Positions 41,760 through 43,324 of a DNA stretch of 43,324 bases are shown in pieces. Source of the stretch: Prevotella sp. (lineage in GTDB: Bacteria > Bacteroidota > Bacteroidia > Bacteroidales > Muribaculaceae); contig JAMPIK010000019.1 in NCBI GenBank assembly GCA_023662865.1, positions 1 through 43,324 of the forward strand, in the 5' to 3' direction. Every line of letters starts with the position of its first letter. The first letter of the stretch is position 1. Position numbers and translations under genes: made by a program. Below the pieces are notes generated by a model. It saw only the letters and a list, made by a program, of their open reading frames with translations. It ran no database searches and was not told the DNA's origin.

Positions 41760-43169
41760 ATGGATTTAGTCAAGGAAATATCATTTCCGGCAGCTCGCAT
41801 CGTTGGCAAAGCAGCCGATACTTTGGGGTTGCAGACATATATAGTAGGTGGCTTTGTGAGAGACATTTTCCTGAATCGTCATTCCAAAGATATCGACTTC
41901 GTTACGGTAGGCGACGGCGTGCAATTGGCCCGGGCCGTTGCCAGGCTGCTTGGCCCCAAAACTCATATCAACATATTCCGAACTTATGGCACCGCGCAAA
42001 TAAAACACAAAGGTCTTGAACTTGAATTTGTTGGTGCGCGAAAAGAATCATATACCCCCGATTCTCGCAACCCCATTGTAAGTCAAGGTTCTCTGCAAGA
42101 CGATATGTCGCGCCGCGATTTTACCATTAACGCAATGGCAATCAGCGTAAATGCCGACTCTTACGGCAAACTGCTTGACCCTTTCAACGGCATTATTGAC
42201 CTCCATAACTCGCTAATTCGCACTCCTCTTGATCCGGATGTCACTTTTAGTGATGATCCCTTGCGCATGATGCGTGCTATTCGGTTCGCAACTCAACTGC
42301 GTTTTAAAATTCATTCTGAAACTTTCGAAGCCATCAAACGAAATGCTCACAGAATTGAAATAATAACCAAAGAGCGCATCAATACCGAATTGATGAAAAT
42401 CATGGACTCTCCAAAGCCGTCAATCGGCTGGTATTTGCTCAAAGATTCCGGATTGCTCAAGCTCATTTTCCCGGAACTGGAAGCTCTGTCCGGAATTGAA
42501 ACGGTTGATGGCCGCGGGCATAAAGACAATTTCGCACACACTCTCAAGGTCCTTGACAACGTAGCTGCCGTATCAGATAACGTTTGGCTGCGTTGGGCAG
42601 CTCTGTTACACGACATCGCCAAACCCGTCACTAAGAAATACGACCCAAAGCTCGGCTGGACATTCCATAACCACAATTTCATTGGCGAAAAAATGGTTCC
42701 CAAAATTTTCGCACGTATGAAAATGCCACTCAATGCCAACATGAAATACGTTGCTAAACTCGTCGGTCTGCATATGCGTCCGCAATCAGTGGGCGAAGAC
42801 GGAGTGACTGACTCTGCTGTAAGACGTATGATATTTGAGGCCGGAGACGACATTGCCGATTTAATGATACTTGCCGAGTCAGACATTACCTCAAAGAATC
42901 CCGTCAAAGTCCAAAAGATACTTGCTAATTTCCAACTCGTTAGAGAAAGAATGGCCGAAGTGGAAGAAAAAGACCGAATACGCAACTTCCAGCCCCCGGT
43001 TGACGGTCGCGAAATAATGGAAACATTCGGTATACCCCCATGCGACACTATCGGACAACTGAAAGAACGCATCAAAGATGCAATTCTTGATGGCCTGATT
43101 CCCAACGACCACGAAGCCGCCCGAGCCTACATGTTACAAATAGCCCCCGAATTCGGCTTGCATCAATAA
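41760..43169 (+). CDS. cca: CCA tRNA nucleotidyltransferase with HD domain
   Basis: Cca adds or repairs the 3' CCA of tRNAs. The 469-residue protein has the class II nucleotidyltransferase head with VGGFVRDIFL (about 29-38) and the catalytic pair D44 and D46 in KDIDFV. RRDFTINAMA, DPLRMMRAIRFA and the helical neck follow. A C-terminal HD domain carries AALLHDIAKP and HNHNFIGEKM. Neither tRNA in this window encodes CCA, so the enzyme should be essential. It is the last gene of the rny-ricT-gldH-M24-cca run. Confidence 0.95.
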   Translation: MDLVKEISFPAARIVGKAADTLGLQTYIVGGFVRDIFLNRHSKDIDFVTVGDGVQLARAVARLLGPKTHINIFRTYGTAQIKHKGLELEFVGARKESYTPDSRNPIVSQGSLQDDMSRRDFTINAMAISVNADSYGKLLDPFNGIIDLHNSLIRTPLDPDVTFSDDPLRMMRAIRFATQLRFKIHSETFEAIKRNAHRIEIITKERINTELMKIMDSPKPSIGWYLLKDSGLLKLIFPELEALSGIETVDGRGHKDNFAHTLKVLDNVAAVSDNVWLRWAALLHDIAKPVTKKYDPKLGWTFHNHNFIGEKMVPKIFARMKMPLNANMKYVAKLVGLHMRPQSVGEDGVTDSAVRRMIFEAGDDIADLMILAESDITSKNPVKVQKILANFQLVRERMAEVEEKDRIRNFQPPVDGREIMETFGIPPCDTIGQLKERIKDAILDGLIPNDHEAARAYMLQIAPEFGLHQ

Positions 43170-43224
43170 TCACCCTCCCCCCAAAAAAGAAATCACCCCA
43201 AGCGCGTGCGCTTGCATAGCATTA

Positions 43225-43268
43225 ACCCCACGAAAACGAGTTCCGACAGGCACGAGTCTTCGTGGGGT
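43225..43268. repeat. Inverted repeat after cca
   Basis: Ten-base arms ACCCCACGAA (43225-43234) and TTCGTGGGGT (43259-43268) are perfectly complementary around a 24-nt centre that contains two direct copies of ACGAGT. No T-tract follows. It may end cca transcription or be an intergenic palindrome; the window ends too soon to tell. Nothing else is seen from 43170 to the end. Confidence 0.6.
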
Positions 43269-43324
43269 AAATCCATAGCCCGAACATCAACCGCATCCCG
43301 GCTGCACCGAGCCGAAAGAGCCCT

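Overview
The window looks like a chromosomal segment of a Bacteroidales bacterium, most likely a gut lineage near Muribaculaceae; the family-level placement is inference. Three things support this. Several protein families are essentially restricted to Bacteroidetes: DUF4286, DUF4954, DUF5715, GldH, a Cbp1-like coiled-coil lipoprotein and type IX-secretion-like C-terminal domains. Promoters repeatedly follow the Bacteroidetes sigma-ABfr layout, TTTG, 19-20 nt, TAnnTTTG. No purine-rich Shine-Dalgarno sequences were needed to place starts. Gene order looks like ordinary core genome, with no prophage, CRISPR array or complete IS element.

Layout. 1-1557 (+): 3' half of tRNA-Thr, then DUF4286, ruvC and a beta-carbonic anhydrase. 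1558-1746: long palindrome. 1747-4176 (-): glycosyltransferase and a Cu/Zn-type permease fused to an HMA domain. 4268-10457 (-): tightly packed DUF5715 lipoprotein, giant AsmA-like protein, HAD phosphatase and aroB. 10684-10869 (+): tRNA-Pro with promoter and terminator. 11055-12848 (-): rpsA. 13138-16621 (+): dacB, a conserved hypothetical, rsmI and a coiled-coil lipoprotein. 16622-17350: no convincing protein gene, but a candidate structured RNA of about 307 nt. 17351-21029 (-): pepD, a muramidase-like lipoprotein and a second pepD. 21178-25170 (+): small membrane protein, OmpH/Skp-like lipoprotein, large secreted FnIII-type protein. 25255-25453: MITE-like element with perfect 22-bp terminal inverted repeats. 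25504-28492 (+): hflX and DUF4954. 28498-30911 (-): SPOR-like lipoprotein and a GH13 amylase. 31005-33322 (+): small lipoprotein, stand-alone sorting-domain-like protein, ilvE, HD protein. 33448-36276 (+): lptD. 36384-43169 (+): coiled-coil protein, zapA, rny, ricT, gldH, M24 peptidase and cca.

Shared themes are envelope construction (LptD, AsmA, PBP4-type DacB, muramidase, OmpH/Skp, SPOR protein, GldH), RNA processing (RNase Y beside RicT, Cca, RsmI, S1, HflX) and peptide turnover (two PepD, M24). Neither tRNA encodes its 3' CCA, which fits the presence of cca.

The most noteworthy observations are the structured RNA candidate with promoter-like boxes on both sides, the MITE ending one base before the hflX -33 box, a 37-nt palindromic core found in two convergent intergenic regions, promoters so close to start codons that mRNAs should be leaderless or nearly so, and the RNase Y/RicT gene pair. 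All functional calls come from reading the sequence; no database search was run.
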